Below, in pieces: positions 19,059 to 27,808 of a stretch of DNA of 64,000 nt. The DNA comes from Methanocella_A sp963769045. GTDB taxonomy: Archaea > Halobacteriota > Methanocellia > Methanocellales > Methanocellaceae. The notes under the pieces were generated by a model, which did no database searches, was not told the origin of the DNA, and saw only the letters and a list, made by a program, of their open reading frames with translations. The stretch is from positions 186,001 through 250,000 of the forward strand of contig CAVYKK010000029.1 in assembly GCA_963769045.1 (NCBI GenBank), written 5' to 3'. Numbering within the stretch: position 1 is the first letter of the stretch; each line of letters opens with the position of its first letter. The position numbers and the translations under genes were made by a program.

Positions 19059-20627
19059 ATGAACGAACTCGAACTTGAGGCCCTGGTCTCCGCCGGCGAG
19101 ACAAGCAATATCGAGTTCAAGGAGTTTCTCAACGAGCACACGCACCTGAATTCCCGGCGGATGGAGAACCTGGCCTGCCAGATGAAGCACCGCGTCATTG
19201 CGGGCAACGGCAAGGCCATCTACGTGATCGGGGTGACGGACGCGGGGAGCATGAAGGGCATCGCCCGCGCGGAGTTCGACGAGACCGTGTTCGTGCTGGG
19301 TAATATCGCCATGGAAATCGACGCCAAAGTCACCGGGGTGGAGGAGTATCAGGTCAACGGCGGCCTGGTCGGCCTCGTCTCGGTGGAAAGCAACCCGAAG
19401 ACCGCAGAGCACATCCTGATCGGCACCGCGGGCCACGTGGACCACGGGAAGAGCACGCTGGTCGGGGCTCTCGTTACGGGGACGACTGATGACGGCGCGG
19501 GCAGGACACGCATATTCCTGGACGTGCTGCCGCACGAGATAGCCCGCGGGCTGTCCGCCGACCTGTCCTACGCGGTGTACGGCATCAAGGGCAAGGACGT
19601 CATCCACCTGAAGAACCCGCTCAATAAGAAAGAGAGCGCAAATGTCGTAGCCCGGGCAGACAAGCTCATCTCTTTTGTCGATACGGTCGGCCATGAGCCC
19701 TGGCTGCGCACGACGATCCGCGGCATCGTGGGCCAGAAGCTGGATTACGGGCTGCTGGTGGTAGCGGCAGACGACGGCGTCACCCACATCACCCGCGAGC
19801 ACCTGGGCATTCTGCTGGCCATGGAGCTGCCGGTGATCATCGCGCTGACCAAGGTAGACATAGCGACTCCGGAGCAGATCAGGAAAGTAGAATCCAGCAT
19901 TCACAGCGTTCTCAAGCTCGTCGGCCGGGTGCCCTACCGCGTAAAGAATACGGAAGACGTGGGCACTGTCGCTGCAAAGACACCGGAGGGCATCGTGGTC
20001 CCGCTCATCCACACTTCGTCCGTTACGAGAGAAGGATACGACCTGCTGGAGCGGCTCATCTTCAGCCTGCCCAAGCGGAACCTGGCCGTGAAAGAGCCGT
20101 TCGAGCTGTATATCGACCGTATCTACCAGGTAGAGGGCGTGGGCGTAGTCGTCAGCGGCACGATTAAACAGGGAGAAGTGACCCCCAACGAGACGCTGTT
20201 CCTCGGGCCGACGAAGGAAGGCGCCTTCGTGAAGGTCAAGGTCCAGTCCATCGAGATGCACCACTATCGCGTCAACCGGGCCACCGCAGGAGATATCGTC
20301 GGCGTCGCCATCAAGGGCATCCGGCCTTCAGAGATCGTCCGGGGCATGGTCCTGGCGCGGGAAGAGCCGAACTCCACCTGGGAGTTCGATGCGGAAATCC
20401 TCATCCTTAACCACCCGACGCGCATCGGCCTGGGCTACGAGCCGGTCATTCACCTTGAAACCATTTGCGAGGCCGTCGAGGTCGTCGGCCTGGACGCAGA
20501 CTACATGATGGCGGGCCAGCAAGGCCGCGCACGGATACGGTTCAAGTTCCGGCCCTACGTGGTCGAGCCTGGGCAGAAGTTCATCTTCCGCGAGGGCAAA
20601 AGCAAGGGCGTCGGCCGGGTGCTTTAA
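19059..20627 (+). CDS. GTPBP1-like translational GTPase with N-terminal AlbA-like domain
   Basis: About 522 residues. An N-terminal Schlafen/AlbA_2-like segment (NIEFKEFLNEHTHLNSRRME, AIYVIGVTDAGSMKGI; residues about 15-80) precedes an EF-Tu type GTPase with G1 GTAGHVDHGKST, G3 DTVGHEPW, G4 TKVD and the two following beta-barrel domains (YQVEGVGVVVSGTIKQGEV). This architecture is that of the archaeal COG5258 / GTPBP1 family, linked to translation or mRNA surveillance. The start MNELELEALV at 19059 is preferred; an upstream in-frame ATG at 18999 adds 20 unconserved residues. It is convergent with the methyltransferase gene, and a CG-alternating repeat lies in the gap. Confidence 0.9.
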   Translation: MNELELEALVSAGETSNIEFKEFLNEHTHLNSRRMENLACQMKHRVIAGNGKAIYVIGVTDAGSMKGIARAEFDETVFVLGNIAMEIDAKVTGVEEYQVNGGLVGLVSVESNPKTAEHILIGTAGHVDHGKSTLVGALVTGTTDDGAGRTRIFLDVLPHEIARGLSADLSYAVYGIKGKDVIHLKNPLNKKESANVVARADKLISFVDTVGHEPWLRTTIRGIVGQKLDYGLLVVAADDGVTHITREHLGILLAMELPVIIALTKVDIATPEQIRKVESSIHSVLKLVGRVPYRVKNTEDVGTVAAKTPEGIVVPLIHTSSVTREGYDLLERLIFSLPKRNLAVKEPFELYIDRIYQVEGVGVVVSGTIKQGEVTPNETLFLGPTKEGAFVKVKVQSIEMHHYRVNRATAGDIVGVAIKGIRPSEIVRGMVLAREEPNSTWEFDAEILILNHPTRIGLGYEPVIHLETICEAVEVVGLDADYMMAGQQGRARIRFKFRPYVVEPGQKFIFREGKSKGVGRVL

Positions 20628-20646
20628 GACAACAGTCTGCTTTTGG

Positions 20647-20670
20647 ATTCGCGCGCGAGCGCGGCCGACC
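20647..20670 (-). repeat. CG-alternating dispersed motif, copy 1 (minus orientation)
   Basis: Read on the minus strand this contains GCGCTCGCGCGCG preceded by GGTCGGCC. The same core occurs in other intergenic gaps (34191, 35052, 63577). Here it lies between convergent genes, 20 nt after the GTPase stop. Confidence 0.7.
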
Positions 20671-20686
20671 GGCGATGTCAGATAGA

Positions 20687-21493
20687 CTATTTTATTCCGA
20701 TACCCTTGAAGAACGTATAGCAAAATACGCCGTCGGAGGCAGTGGTCCGGTACAGGCCTGCTATGCCCCGGTCCCAGGTCTGCTCGTCGATCATCCCGGA
20801 CGTCAGCGCGTGCCCGCGGACGCCTTCGACCATGGCGGTGAACGTGTTCATCGTGAAGCCTTCGACCAGCTCAGGCCGGCTGGCGTCGACGTAGACCATG
20901 CGCGGGGACACCCTGACGTCCCGGAAGCCTGCTGAGGCTATGACAGGGTACAGCTCTCGCCCGATCAGCGCATTGCCGCCGGCAGATCGCTGGAGATCGA
21001 TGAGGCACTGTATTGAGCGCTTTGCATCCGTGCTCTCCGGGTGGAAGTAGCACGAGCCGTGATCGCCTTCGATGACTGTGATGGTCCCGCCTTTCTTTAG
21101 CACACGCTTTAGCGCAGCCAGCGCTTCGGCCGGCCTGGCCAGGTGCTCGAGGACGAAGCAGACGAAGATGTGATCGAACGATTCGTCCTCGAAAGGCAGG
21201 CCGAATATGTCGGCCACCTTGAAGTCCACGTCATTTATACCGTTTCGCCGGGCCAGCGCCCGGGCCTTTTCGACGGATGCCGGGGAGATGTCGATCGAAG
21301 TGATCGACGCCCCGGGGCTGTTCTCCGCCAGGATGATCGTCTGCGCGCCCACTCCGCACCCGGCTTCCAGCACCCTGCTGCCGGCAGGGTAAATGGTATC
21401 ATAGTGCAGGATTCCGGCGAGCGTGTTCGCCTGGTCGTGGAGCCTGGAGCGCTCCCGGTCCGAATAGCCGTGGACGTAGTCGTTTGTTACCAT
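20687..21493 (-). CDS. Class I SAM-dependent methyltransferase
   Basis: About 268 residues. Motif I VLEAGCGVGAQT, motif II acidic SITSIDISP, the post-I KVADIFGLPF and motif IV HIFVCFVLEHLARPAEAL show a Methyltransf_11/UbiE-type Rossmann fold; the C-terminal third (QCLIDLQRSAGG...FTMNTFTAM) would form the substrate cap. Substrate unknown; a small molecule or quinone-like/lipid acceptor is typical for this type. The start ATG 21493 (MVTNDYVHGYSDRE) follows GAGGCGGGC. Convergent with the GTPase gene. Confidence 0.85.
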   Translation of the reverse strand: MVTNDYVHGYSDRERSRLHDQANTLAGILHYDTIYPAGSRVLEAGCGVGAQTIILAENSPGASITSIDISPASVEKARALARRNGINDVDFKVADIFGLPFEDESFDHIFVCFVLEHLARPAEALAALKRVLKKGGTITVIEGDHGSCYFHPESTDAKRSIQCLIDLQRSAGGNALIGRELYPVIASAGFRDVRVSPRMVYVDASRPELVEGFTMNTFTAMVEGVRGHALTSGMIDEQTWDRGIAGLYRTTASDGVFCYTFFKGIGIK

Positions 21494-21714
21494 AAGCCCG
21501 CCTCTAGCATACAATGGCTGGATAGCAGCATATAGACATTCAAGTTCATTAATGTTTCTACTAATACGTTAATGTACAATGTTATACACGTAAGCCGAAA
21601 AGCGCCTACAGCAGAAAAACAGAGGTCTGTCATAATATGCTTGCATCACAGCATGCCGTTTTTTACCGCGGCAACTGATATGCATTCCCGTATTCTCACA
21701 GGTAACGGGCAGTT

Positions 21715-22698
21715 ATGAAAACACTGATTTTGACACACGCAGACTGCGACGGCCTGTGCAGCGGCGCGCTTGCCCTATCCATATATAGAGACGCCAGAGT
21801 GACTTTTTCGAACCCCATCTCGCTGCTGTCTGATCTCAAGCATGCGAGCGAGTACGACAGGATCATCGTTACTGACATCGCCGTCGATATAGGCATGTCG
21901 ACGGCGGTGAAGAAGGCACTGGAAAGCCTGTCAGACGGCAGAGAGCTGGTATACATCGATCACCACCCGTTGTCCCCCGGGTTTTCCGGGCCGTGGCTGG
22001 TGCATGATACTAATGCCTGTGGCTCGTTGCTGGCCTTCTACCACTTCCGCAGGACTATGGACATCGACTTGAGCAGGGTAGCGATGTACGGCGCCATAGG
22101 CGATTACCGCGATAACACGCCGATGGCCGGGGAGCTCGTGAGGCGGTGGGACAAAAGGAGCCTGTACTACCAGGCCGGGACCCTGTCACAGGGCATCGAG
22201 GTGGCGCGCAGAAACTATGACTATAAGCGATTAATAATTGAGCGTCTCTCGAAAAACGTGTTGCCGTCGGAGATCGATGATCTTTCCCGGAAGGCCATTG
22301 CCGCATCTCGTCTCGAGGAAGGGCTGCGGGAACGGGTGGAAAAAACAGTAGAGCAGCTGAGGAACATCGCCTACGTGATCAACCCTGACGGGTTCATCTC
22401 CAAGGCCGCCATCTATGCCCGCATCTACGGCGATCGTCCCGTCGGCATTTGTGCAGAGTACCGGGAAAACAAGCATGTCTTCGACCTCAGCGTGAGATCG
22501 ACGTCGGACATCGACATGAACGTATTGCTGAACGATTCGGCGATCAAGTTCGGGGGACATGGCGGCGGACACCCGATGGCCGGCGGCGGCCGGATACCGG
22601 CGGGCAGCCTGAAAAAGTTCCTCGCAGATTTCGACCTGCAGATCGGCCGGGCACTGGCGAGAAAAGGTTCGACGGCTATAGCTCCGGTAACAGGTTAG
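21715..22698 (+). CDS. DHH family phosphoesterase
   Basis: 327 residues with all DHH/DHHA1 signatures: THADCDGLCSG, TDIAVDIG, the name-giving IDHHP, GAIGDYRD and the C-terminal GGHGGGHPMAGG nucleic-acid/nucleotide-binding loop. Members are Mn-dependent phosphoesterases acting on oligoribonucleotides, cyclic dinucleotides or single-stranded DNA (RecJ/GdpP/NrnA relatives); the archaeal short form is usually RecJ- or NrnA-like. No membrane or extra domain. Start ATG 21715. Convergent with mch; a nested inverted repeat fills the gap. Confidence 0.9.
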   Translation: MKTLILTHADCDGLCSGALALSIYRDARVTFSNPISLLSDLKHASEYDRIIVTDIAVDIGMSTAVKKALESLSDGRELVYIDHHPLSPGFSGPWLVHDTNACGSLLAFYHFRRTMDIDLSRVAMYGAIGDYRDNTPMAGELVRRWDKRSLYYQAGTLSQGIEVARRNYDYKRLIIERLSKNVLPSEIDDLSRKAIAASRLEEGLRERVEKTVEQLRNIAYVINPDGFISKAAIYARIYGDRPVGICAEYRENKHVFDLSVRSTSDIDMNVLLNDSAIKFGGHGGGHPMAGGGRIPAGSLKKFLADFDLQIGRALARKGSTAIAPVTG

Positions 22699-22711
22699 GC
22701 TGAGCCGGCAC

Positions 22712-23027
22712 TTAACGCAAAGGCCACGATGGCCACAAAGTACACGAAGTCCTTTTTTGGAAGAGGCTTCACCTGCAACTTTCTAATTATAGTCATTCGT
22801 AAAAGGTTATGTATGCTTGTGACCCTTCCGACACAAAGGCCACGAAGGCCACGAGGTACACGACGTACACTTTTAAAAGAAGCTGCTATTGCCCCATTCC
22901 ATCGAAAACTTCGTGTACATTGTGGCCATTGTGGCCTTCGTGTCGGAAGGGTCACAAGCCTGAACAAAAAGATTCAGGAACGACTATAAACGTTGTGTAC
23001 ATTGTGGCCATCGTGGCCTTTGTGTTA
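22712..23027. repeat. Nested double inverted repeat built from GGCCACAAAG-type words
   Basis: Outer arms: 22712-22745 and 22995-23027, sharing AAAGGCCACGATGGCCACAA. Inner arms: 22814-22866 and 22911-22960, sharing GCTTGTGACCCTTCCGACAC and then imperfect GGCCACGAAGGCCAC words. Inner loop 22867-22910. The layout looks as if one element had inserted into the loop of another of the same family. It occupies the whole gap between the convergent DHH and mch genes; no ORF there is credible. Confidence 0.9.
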
Positions 23028-23078
23028 GATGCCTTCTCAGCCAGTACAAAAAGATACAATGATATCTATACCAATATT

Positions 23079-24020
23079 TTATGCTTTCAGACCGAACGCG
23101 GCAAGCAGCATGGCCGGGTCGAGCCTGCCATAGGCTTTTAGCGTGCCGTCATGGCCGTTGACCATCAGGCGTGCCGGGGCCTGGATGGCCGGGTCCACCT
23201 TCGACAGATCGCCCTGGGCATCCTTGAGCAGCGCCTTGAAGCTCTTGCCGAAGGACCTCGAGCAGTCAGATGTGGCGCTGCCGAACAGGTCGTTTGTCGC
23301 CTTAGCGTATAGCGAGACCATGCCGTAGTACGCAATGCTGTCCATGACCACGTTCGTGTTATCCTGCTCGTCCGCCCGGATCGGCGCTACCGGTACGGCG
23401 CTGGACGCGGAAGTGATCTCCCGCACATCGTAGCCGAGCTGGAGCAGCCGGACCATGGCCCATTCGACCGCCCGGGTGCTGTTCACGATCGAGCCCGTGA
23501 TTGAGTTCGGCCTCGCGGCCAGCGCCACCACGCACTCGGGCTCGGTCGAGCACTGCTTCGCGATGAAGTCGAGCTCCTTTGCCGTGGGAAGCTTCGGGGT
23601 CATCAGCAGGACGACGGCGGTCTCCGAGTCGTCCTCGTAGTCTATCGCGCTAAAGACCTGTTTGGGCTTCTGGACGATGGCCCTTGCCGGACCGGAAGCC
23701 GAGGCGCTGAAGTCGTCGACCTTGATCTTCCAGCCGGGCATCTGGGAACACAGGCATGCGACCGCAGGCATGTCTACCCATACCTGGGTAAACTGCAGGT
23801 AATAGCTGTCGATGATGCCGGGCACGATAGAGACTTTGCCCAGCCCGCCCATACCGATCGTCGCGGACAGGATACCCGCGCCGATACTGCCGGGCGCCTC
23901 GACGCCGCAGTCGATCACGGTCGACTGATTCTCGAGGTAATAAGACCGGATATTAAGCTCTTCTTCCCTGTTCAACAGCTCATCGACATAGCGAGTAACG
24001 TTTTCATTAATGGAGAACAT
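23079..24020 (-). CDS. mch: Methenyltetrahydromethanopterin cyclohydrolase
   Basis: 313 residues, the normal size of Mch. The enzyme interconverts N5,N10-methenyl-H4MPT and N5-formyl-H4MPT in the C1 pathway of methanogenesis, in the cytoplasm. Recognisable segments include SINENVTRYVDELLN, VIDCGVEAPGSIGAG, GKVSIVPGIIDSYYLQFTQV, the SGPARAI loop and GRLDPAMLLAAFGLKA at the C-terminus. The start ATG 24020 is preceded by GCAGGGTTTACGG; the open frame runs on to 24224 but those 68 residues are not part of the family. A TATA-like AAATATTTATG lies near 24095-24108. Monocistronic. Confidence 0.95.
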   Translation of the reverse strand: MFSINENVTRYVDELLNREEELNIRSYYLENQSTVIDCGVEAPGSIGAGILSATIGMGGLGKVSIVPGIIDSYYLQFTQVWVDMPAVACLCSQMPGWKIKVDDFSASASGPARAIVQKPKQVFSAIDYEDDSETAVVLLMTPKLPTAKELDFIAKQCSTEPECVVALAARPNSITGSIVNSTRAVEWAMVRLLQLGYDVREITSASSAVPVAPIRADEQDNTNVVMDSIAYYGMVSLYAKATNDLFGSATSDCSRSFGKSFKALLKDAQGDLSKVDPAIQAPARLMVNGHDGTLKAYGRLDPAMLLAAFGLKA

Positions 24021-24264
24021 CCGTAAACCCTGCCATGCAGTCGCCCGTACCCTGGCGCTTTTCACTGCTGGCGCATTATCTCTATGGGGCAACCGACATA
24101 AATATTTCGAAGCATCTGGTTTTTGCGGGGCTGTCGCCGGCAGTTTTAGAAAGGGTGACGGGAAAACCTTTTCCAAAAAGGTTGTTCCGTCCCGAGACAT
24201 CCGACGCCTATGCCGGAGGCACAAATTGCGATAGTTTTTGAGGGGCGAACGGGGAACTACTGGA

Positions 24265-24289
24265 CAAAAAGTAAAGTGTTCCTTTACTA
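24265..24289 (-). terminator. Hairpin terminator after the 24.4-24.7 kb gene
   Basis: AGTAAAG and CTTTACT (24270-24276, 24282-24288) pair around a 5-nt loop; on the minus strand the stem is followed by TTTTTG. It lies about 160 nt after the stop of the hypothetical gene and before the mch promoter. The rest of 24110-24448 shows nothing else I can name. Confidence 0.45.
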
Positions 24290-24448
24290 CTTTTTCTCAA
24301 TTAACTGAGAATCAAAAATCGATTATACGGGCTGTTAATTGAAGGGTAATCTTTTACTTCTTGCGGCCAGGCCCGGACGCAATGACGGGCATCCTTTAAA
24401 GCCGGATTCAACCCTGTCAGGTATCATAACGCTAATCGTTTAGCTTAT

Positions 24449-24724
24449 TTAATAAATTCCATTCTCGATAACATAATCATTCAGGTCATGGACTTCTTTG
24501 ACCAACCTCTCGGACGTTTCGACAAAATTTTTTAATTGATTTTTGGCACTCTTTGCGCTGATCCTGCAAGATGCCAAATCTTTTTTCTTTTCAAATGTCA
24601 CACATTGATCAACCGCTTGCTCAACCATACCGTATTGCAGTTGTAAGGTTTGCAGCGTCTCACGGAGTTTATGCCTTATCGCTTTTAGCTCTCCGGTAAC
24701 GTCAATTTCGGAATATCCTTCCAT
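24449..24724 (-). CDS. Hypothetical small helical protein
   Basis: About 91 residues from ATG 24724 (MEGYSEIDVTGELKAIRHKL). The sequence is almost wholly amphipathic helix with heptad-like leucines (LRETLQTLQLQYGMVEQAVD, LVKEVHDLNDYV) and two cysteines. I do not recognise it. Base composition is more AT-rich than the neighbours, suggesting recent acquisition or low constraint. The open frame extends to 24817, but the extra residues are hydrophobic and unrelated in character, and a TATA-like TTATAAAATATC lies immediately before ATG 24724, compatible with a nearly leaderless message only if the start lies further in; the start is therefore uncertain. Confidence 0.5.
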   Translation of the reverse strand: MEGYSEIDVTGELKAIRHKLRETLQTLQLQYGMVEQAVDQCVTFEKKKDLASCRISAKSAKNQLKNFVETSERLVKEVHDLNDYVIENGIY

Positions 24725-24864
24725 CGATATTTTATAATTTGGATAACAGGATAACCTTATCCCCTTTTTGAAATTGGAAATACAAAAAACAAAAAGTAAG
24801 TCATTTGTCAAGGCCAAGGCTTGTAGGGGAACTTTTGGTAAAAAGTTCCCTGACAGTTGCTAAA

Positions 24865-24975
24865 ATGACACAAAGGACACAAAGTAACGAGACAGAGGAA
24901 AATATATCTTGAAAGCAGCCACTTTCTTCCTGTTAACAAAAAAGCACTTCGTGTCCTTTGTGACCTTTGTGTCAT
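24865..24975. repeat. Inverted repeat built from GGACACAAAG words
   Basis: Left arm 24865-24885 (ATGACACAAAGGACACAAAG) is matched by the reverse complement of 24946-24975, which carries one additional word, so the two arms differ by one word copy. The loop is about 60 nt. It lies between the divergent hypothetical and DedA genes. Confidence 0.8.
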
Positions 24976-25027
24976 CATGGAATGAATTAAATATAATAAG
25001 ATATAATAAAAATAGTTGTGGTAACCC

Positions 25028-25684
25028 TTGGTCCTCTTTGAATTTCTTAGCGACTACATCACGAACCTCATCAGCACGTTCGGCTACCCCGGCATCATCT
25101 TTCTCATGACGCTGGAAAGCGCATGCATGCCGGTGCCCAGCGAGATCGTCATGCCGTTCGCAGGATTCGCCGTGCAGCGAGGCACAATGGGCTTTTTCGA
25201 GGTGGGCCTGGCCGGCAGCATTGGCTGCCTTGTCGGCTCAATACTGTCATACGCCGTGGGTTACTACGGCGGTCGGCCGCTACTGGAAAAGTACGGCCGG
25301 TACATCCTGATCACTCCACATGAGATCGACATGGCCCAGGGATGGTTTGACCGCTATGGCGTCTGGACGGTATTTGTCGCCCGGCTATTGCCGATCGTCC
25401 GTACGTTCGTCTCTCTGCCCGCGGGTATTGCCCGGATGGACTTCAAGCGGTTTGCAGTCTTTTCGTTTGTCGGCTCGGTCCCATGGTGCTTTGCATTGGC
25501 ATATGCAGGTGTTGTGCTGGGCGAAAACTGGGACGCGCTGGAGGACTACTGGATTTATTTTGATATCCTGACGGTCATCGGCGTCCTCGCCTTCATCGTC
25601 TATGTGTGGTATAAAGTCACCCGCGGTCATGCACATGCGGGTCAAAAAAGACACGAAGGGAACACTGCTATTAAGAAGCTGTAA
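25028..25684 (+). CDS. DedA family membrane protein
   Basis: 218 residues with the DedA/SNARE-associated (PF09335) pattern: GYPGIIFLMTLESACMPVPSEIVMPFAGF at the N-terminus, a GSILSYAVGYYGGRPLLEKYGRY amphipathic segment and FVARLLPIVRTFVSLPAGIARM, then two final helices. Family members move polyprenyl-phosphate or phospholipid across the membrane. Start is TTG at 25028 (MVLFEFLSDY); no in-frame ATG upstream. The C-terminal tail (HAHAGQKRHEGNTAIKKL) is basic. Convergent with rlmE. Confidence 0.9.
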   Translation: MVLFEFLSDYITNLISTFGYPGIIFLMTLESACMPVPSEIVMPFAGFAVQRGTMGFFEVGLAGSIGCLVGSILSYAVGYYGGRPLLEKYGRYILITPHEIDMAQGWFDRYGVWTVFVARLLPIVRTFVSLPAGIARMDFKRFAVFSFVGSVPWCFALAYAGVVLGENWDALEDYWIYFDILTVIGVLAFIVYVWYKVTRGHAHAGQKRHEGNTAIKKL

Positions 25685-25698
25685 AATTCCCTGATATC

Positions 25699-26469
25699 TT
25701 ATTTTACTTTTGGCTTGTGTGGCTCACCGAACGCGAAGGATGGTTTTACGTCCTTGATCTTGACCTTGAGCCTCTGCCCGGGCTTACCGCCCTTGACGAA
25801 GACCACGAAGTCATTGACGTAGGCGATGCCGTCACCATCCTTGCCCAGGGAATCGATGGTTACGTCGACCACATCCCCCTTCCGCAGCGCCGTTGTAAGG
25901 AAACCCTTCCCTACCACGTATATTTCGGCGCTCTGCTGACGCGAAGCCTGGGACTTGTATGCCGTCGCATAGGAAAAGCGTCCCCTGACCTCTTTTAAGA
26001 ATTCGTCGAACATGTCGCCCTGGAAGACCTTGACTACGAAGTTGCCGCCGGGCTTGAGCAGGTGACCGGCCACATCCAGCGCGACACGGCTTAGCTCGAT
26101 GGAGCGGGCGTGATCCAGCACCCAGTTGCCCGACAGGTTCGGAGCCGCATCACAAATGACTACGTCGACTTCGGTCACGAGCTCGAAGATCTTCGCCTGT
26201 ACCCTCGAAGTGGTCATGTCGCCCTTGATGGTCGTTACGCCCTCGAGCGGCTCGATCCTCTGCAGGTCGACACCGATGACGGTACCTTCCGACAGCTCTT
26301 TTGCGACCTGCAGCCAGCCGCCCGGCGCGGCGCCCAGGTCAACTACGACGTTACCTTTCTCAATCAAATGGTATTTCTCATTGATGTACTGCAGCTTGAA
26401 CGAGGCCCGGGACCGGTATCCCATCTGCTTGGCCTTGTTATAGTACATATCACGTTTCTTTCTTGGCAT
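25699..26469 (-). CDS. rlmE: 23S rRNA 2'-O-ribose methyltransferase RlmE with C-terminal TRAM domain
   Basis: 256 residues. The N-terminal 190 residues are RrmJ/FtsJ: YRSRASFKLQYINEKYHLI with the catalytic Lys, SAM motif VVDLGAAPGGWLQV, ICDAAPNLSG with the catalytic Asp, and VVKVFQG with the second Lys. The C-terminal 60 residues (LRKGDVVDVTIDSLGKDGDG...GKPGQRLKVKI) form a TRAM RNA-binding domain, as in archaeal members. It methylates the A-loop uridine of 23S rRNA. Start ATG 26469 with GGATGA just upstream. Divergent from phoU; a word-built inverted repeat sits between them. Confidence 0.93.
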   Translation of the reverse strand: MPRKKRDMYYNKAKQMGYRSRASFKLQYINEKYHLIEKGNVVVDLGAAPGGWLQVAKELSEGTVIGVDLQRIEPLEGVTTIKGDMTTSRVQAKIFELVTEVDVVICDAAPNLSGNWVLDHARSIELSRVALDVAGHLLKPGGNFVVKVFQGDMFDEFLKEVRGRFSYATAYKSQASRQQSAEIYVVGKGFLTTALRKGDVVDVTIDSLGKDGDGIAYVNDFVVFVKGGKPGQRLKVKIKDVKPSFAFGEPHKPKVK

Positions 26470-26512
26470 GGTTCATCCTTCGTATCGGCGTGCAACTATA
26501 AAGTACCTTTCG

Positions 26513-26632
26513 AACATCGGACACAAAGGGCACCATGGGCACAAAGGGCACAAAGGATACACGGTTGTATAGCAATTTATTAAAGCCCCCTCCGTGCCCT
26601 TGGTGCCCCTGGTGCCCTTTGTGTCCGATGTT
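26513..26632. repeat. Inverted repeat built from GGGCACAAAG words
   Basis: Left arm 26513-26556 and right arm 26588-26632 share AACATCGGACACAAAGGGCA and then imperfect words GGGCACCATGGGCAC / GGGCACCAGGGGCACC. Loop about 31 nt. It fills the divergent promoter region between rlmE and the AbrB-PhoU gene, ending where the AT-rich phoU promoter begins. Confidence 0.88.
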
Positions 26633-26704
26633 TATATATAGACTATATAGTAGTATATAACATCTATAGGTTGAATATAGATATATGGTGGGTTCTGTAG
26701 TCCT
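26631..26704 (+). promoter_or_regulatory. Promoter/operator of the AbrB-PhoU gene
   Basis: A run of TATA-type sequence (TTTATATATAGAC, AGTAGTATATAAC) precedes the gene. ATCTATA (26662-26668) and TATAGAT (26676-26682) form an inverted repeat with a 7-nt centre, placed over the expected core promoter. An ATCTATATATGTCTATATAA string occurs again at 27743-27762, upstream of the Cys-rich peptide and pst genes, so this may be a shared phosphate-responsive operator. Function is inferred from position only. Confidence 0.4.
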
Positions 26705-27715
26705 ATGAGAGAGAACATGGAAACGCGCAAAGTCCAGGTGACCGGCGGCACGACGCTTATTGTTTCGCTTCCCAAGTCGTGGGCCAATAAGGTCAACCTC
26801 AAGGGCGGAGAGGAAGTCAGCCTCATCCCGCAGTCTGATGGCTCGCTGGCCGTCAGGGCCAGGAACGTGCCAGAAGTGCATTATACCAAGACTATCTTCA
26901 TCGAGGGCAAGGACGGGGACAACCTCGTGCGGGAGATCATCGGCGCTTACATCGCCGGGTACAACTCCATCGAGCTGAAGGCCAATAAGATCCTGGCCCG
27001 ACAGCGCGACACGGTGAGGAAGACGGTGAACATGCTCATCGGACCGGAGATCATCGAGGAGACCTCGGACAAGATCGTGTTGCAGGACGTGCTGAACCCT
27101 GCCCAACTGCCGGTAAAGAAGAGCATCAAGCGCATGTTCATGATCGCCAGCCATATGCAGGAAAACGCGATTACGGCGTTAAAGGACAAAGACTTCGATC
27201 TGGCCAAGGACGTCGAGGAACGCGACAGCGAGGTGGACAAACTGTTCCTTCTGGTCTCCAAGCAGTTCCGCATGGTCATGCGGGACATCTCCATCGCCGA
27301 CAAGTTCGACATGTCCATGGAAGAACACCTTGACATGCGCCTTTCCTCCTATCCGCTCGAGAGGATCGGCGACCACGCGAGCAAGATTTGCCACATGGTC
27401 ATTCAGATTGGCTATAAGCCGATCCCGGAAGAGATTGTCAGGGATATCGAGGATGTCAACCGGCTCTCCATGAAGACCGTAGAGGACGCAGTAGACGCGC
27501 TTTTCAAGAAGAACATCAACCAGGCAAACACGGCCCTTGCCCTGCGTGTCGATGTCACGGAGCGGATTCGGAAGATCGAGGAGTCGCTGCCCCGGCTGAA
27601 TTCAGACGTCTCCGTGCCGCTGGGCATCATCCTGGACAGCATCGACAGGGTGTGCGATTATGGCTGCAACATCGCGGAAACGGCGATCAATTCCGCTGTG
27701 TCTTCCAAGCCATAG
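26705..27715 (+). CDS. AbrB-PhoU fusion phosphate regulator
   Basis: 336 residues. Residues 1-50 (METRKVQVTGGTTLIVSLPK, EEVSLIPQSDGSLAV) form a SpoVT/AbrB-type DNA-binding domain; residues about 110-330 hold two PhoU three-helix repeats with the acidic metal-binding signatures ERDSEVDKLF and LERIGDHASKI. Archaeal AbrB-PhoU fusions are thought to control phosphate uptake by binding DNA and sensing the Pst system. Here it lies upstream of pstSCAB and a second, stand-alone PhoU, supporting that role. Start ATG 26705; a short leader follows TATA sequence near 26672. Confidence 0.92.
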   Translation: MRENMETRKVQVTGGTTLIVSLPKSWANKVNLKGGEEVSLIPQSDGSLAVRARNVPEVHYTKTIFIEGKDGDNLVREIIGAYIAGYNSIELKANKILARQRDTVRKTVNMLIGPEIIEETSDKIVLQDVLNPAQLPVKKSIKRMFMIASHMQENAITALKDKDFDLAKDVEERDSEVDKLFLLVSKQFRMVMRDISIADKFDMSMEEHLDMRLSSYPLERIGDHASKICHMVIQIGYKPIPEEIVRDIEDVNRLSMKTVEDAVDALFKKNINQANTALALRVDVTERIRKIEESLPRLNSDVSVPLGIILDSIDRVCDYGCNIAETAINSAVSSKP

Positions 27716-27722
27716 GATCATA

Positions 27723-27739
27723 ACCGCTTAAAAAGCGGT
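27723..27739 (+). terminator. Short hairpin after the AbrB-PhoU gene
   Basis: ACCGCTT and AAGCGGT pair around AAA, a few bases after the stop. No long T run follows, so termination is only possible. Confidence 0.35.
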
Positions 27740-27742
27740 ACA

Positions 27743-27785
27743 ATCTATATATGTCTATATAAATTATGGTCTAAAACTATATACC
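27743..27785 (+). promoter_or_regulatory. Promoter of the Cys-rich peptide gene, with operator-like repeat
   Basis: ATCTATATATGTCTATATAA at 27743-27762 repeats the half-sites seen before the AbrB-PhoU gene. A TATA-like AACTATATACC at about 27775-27785 lies near 25 nt upstream of ATG 27809, as expected for a leaderless archaeal transcript. Confidence 0.4.
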
Positions 27786-27808
27786 ATGCGGGCTTTATAG
27801 TATGAATC

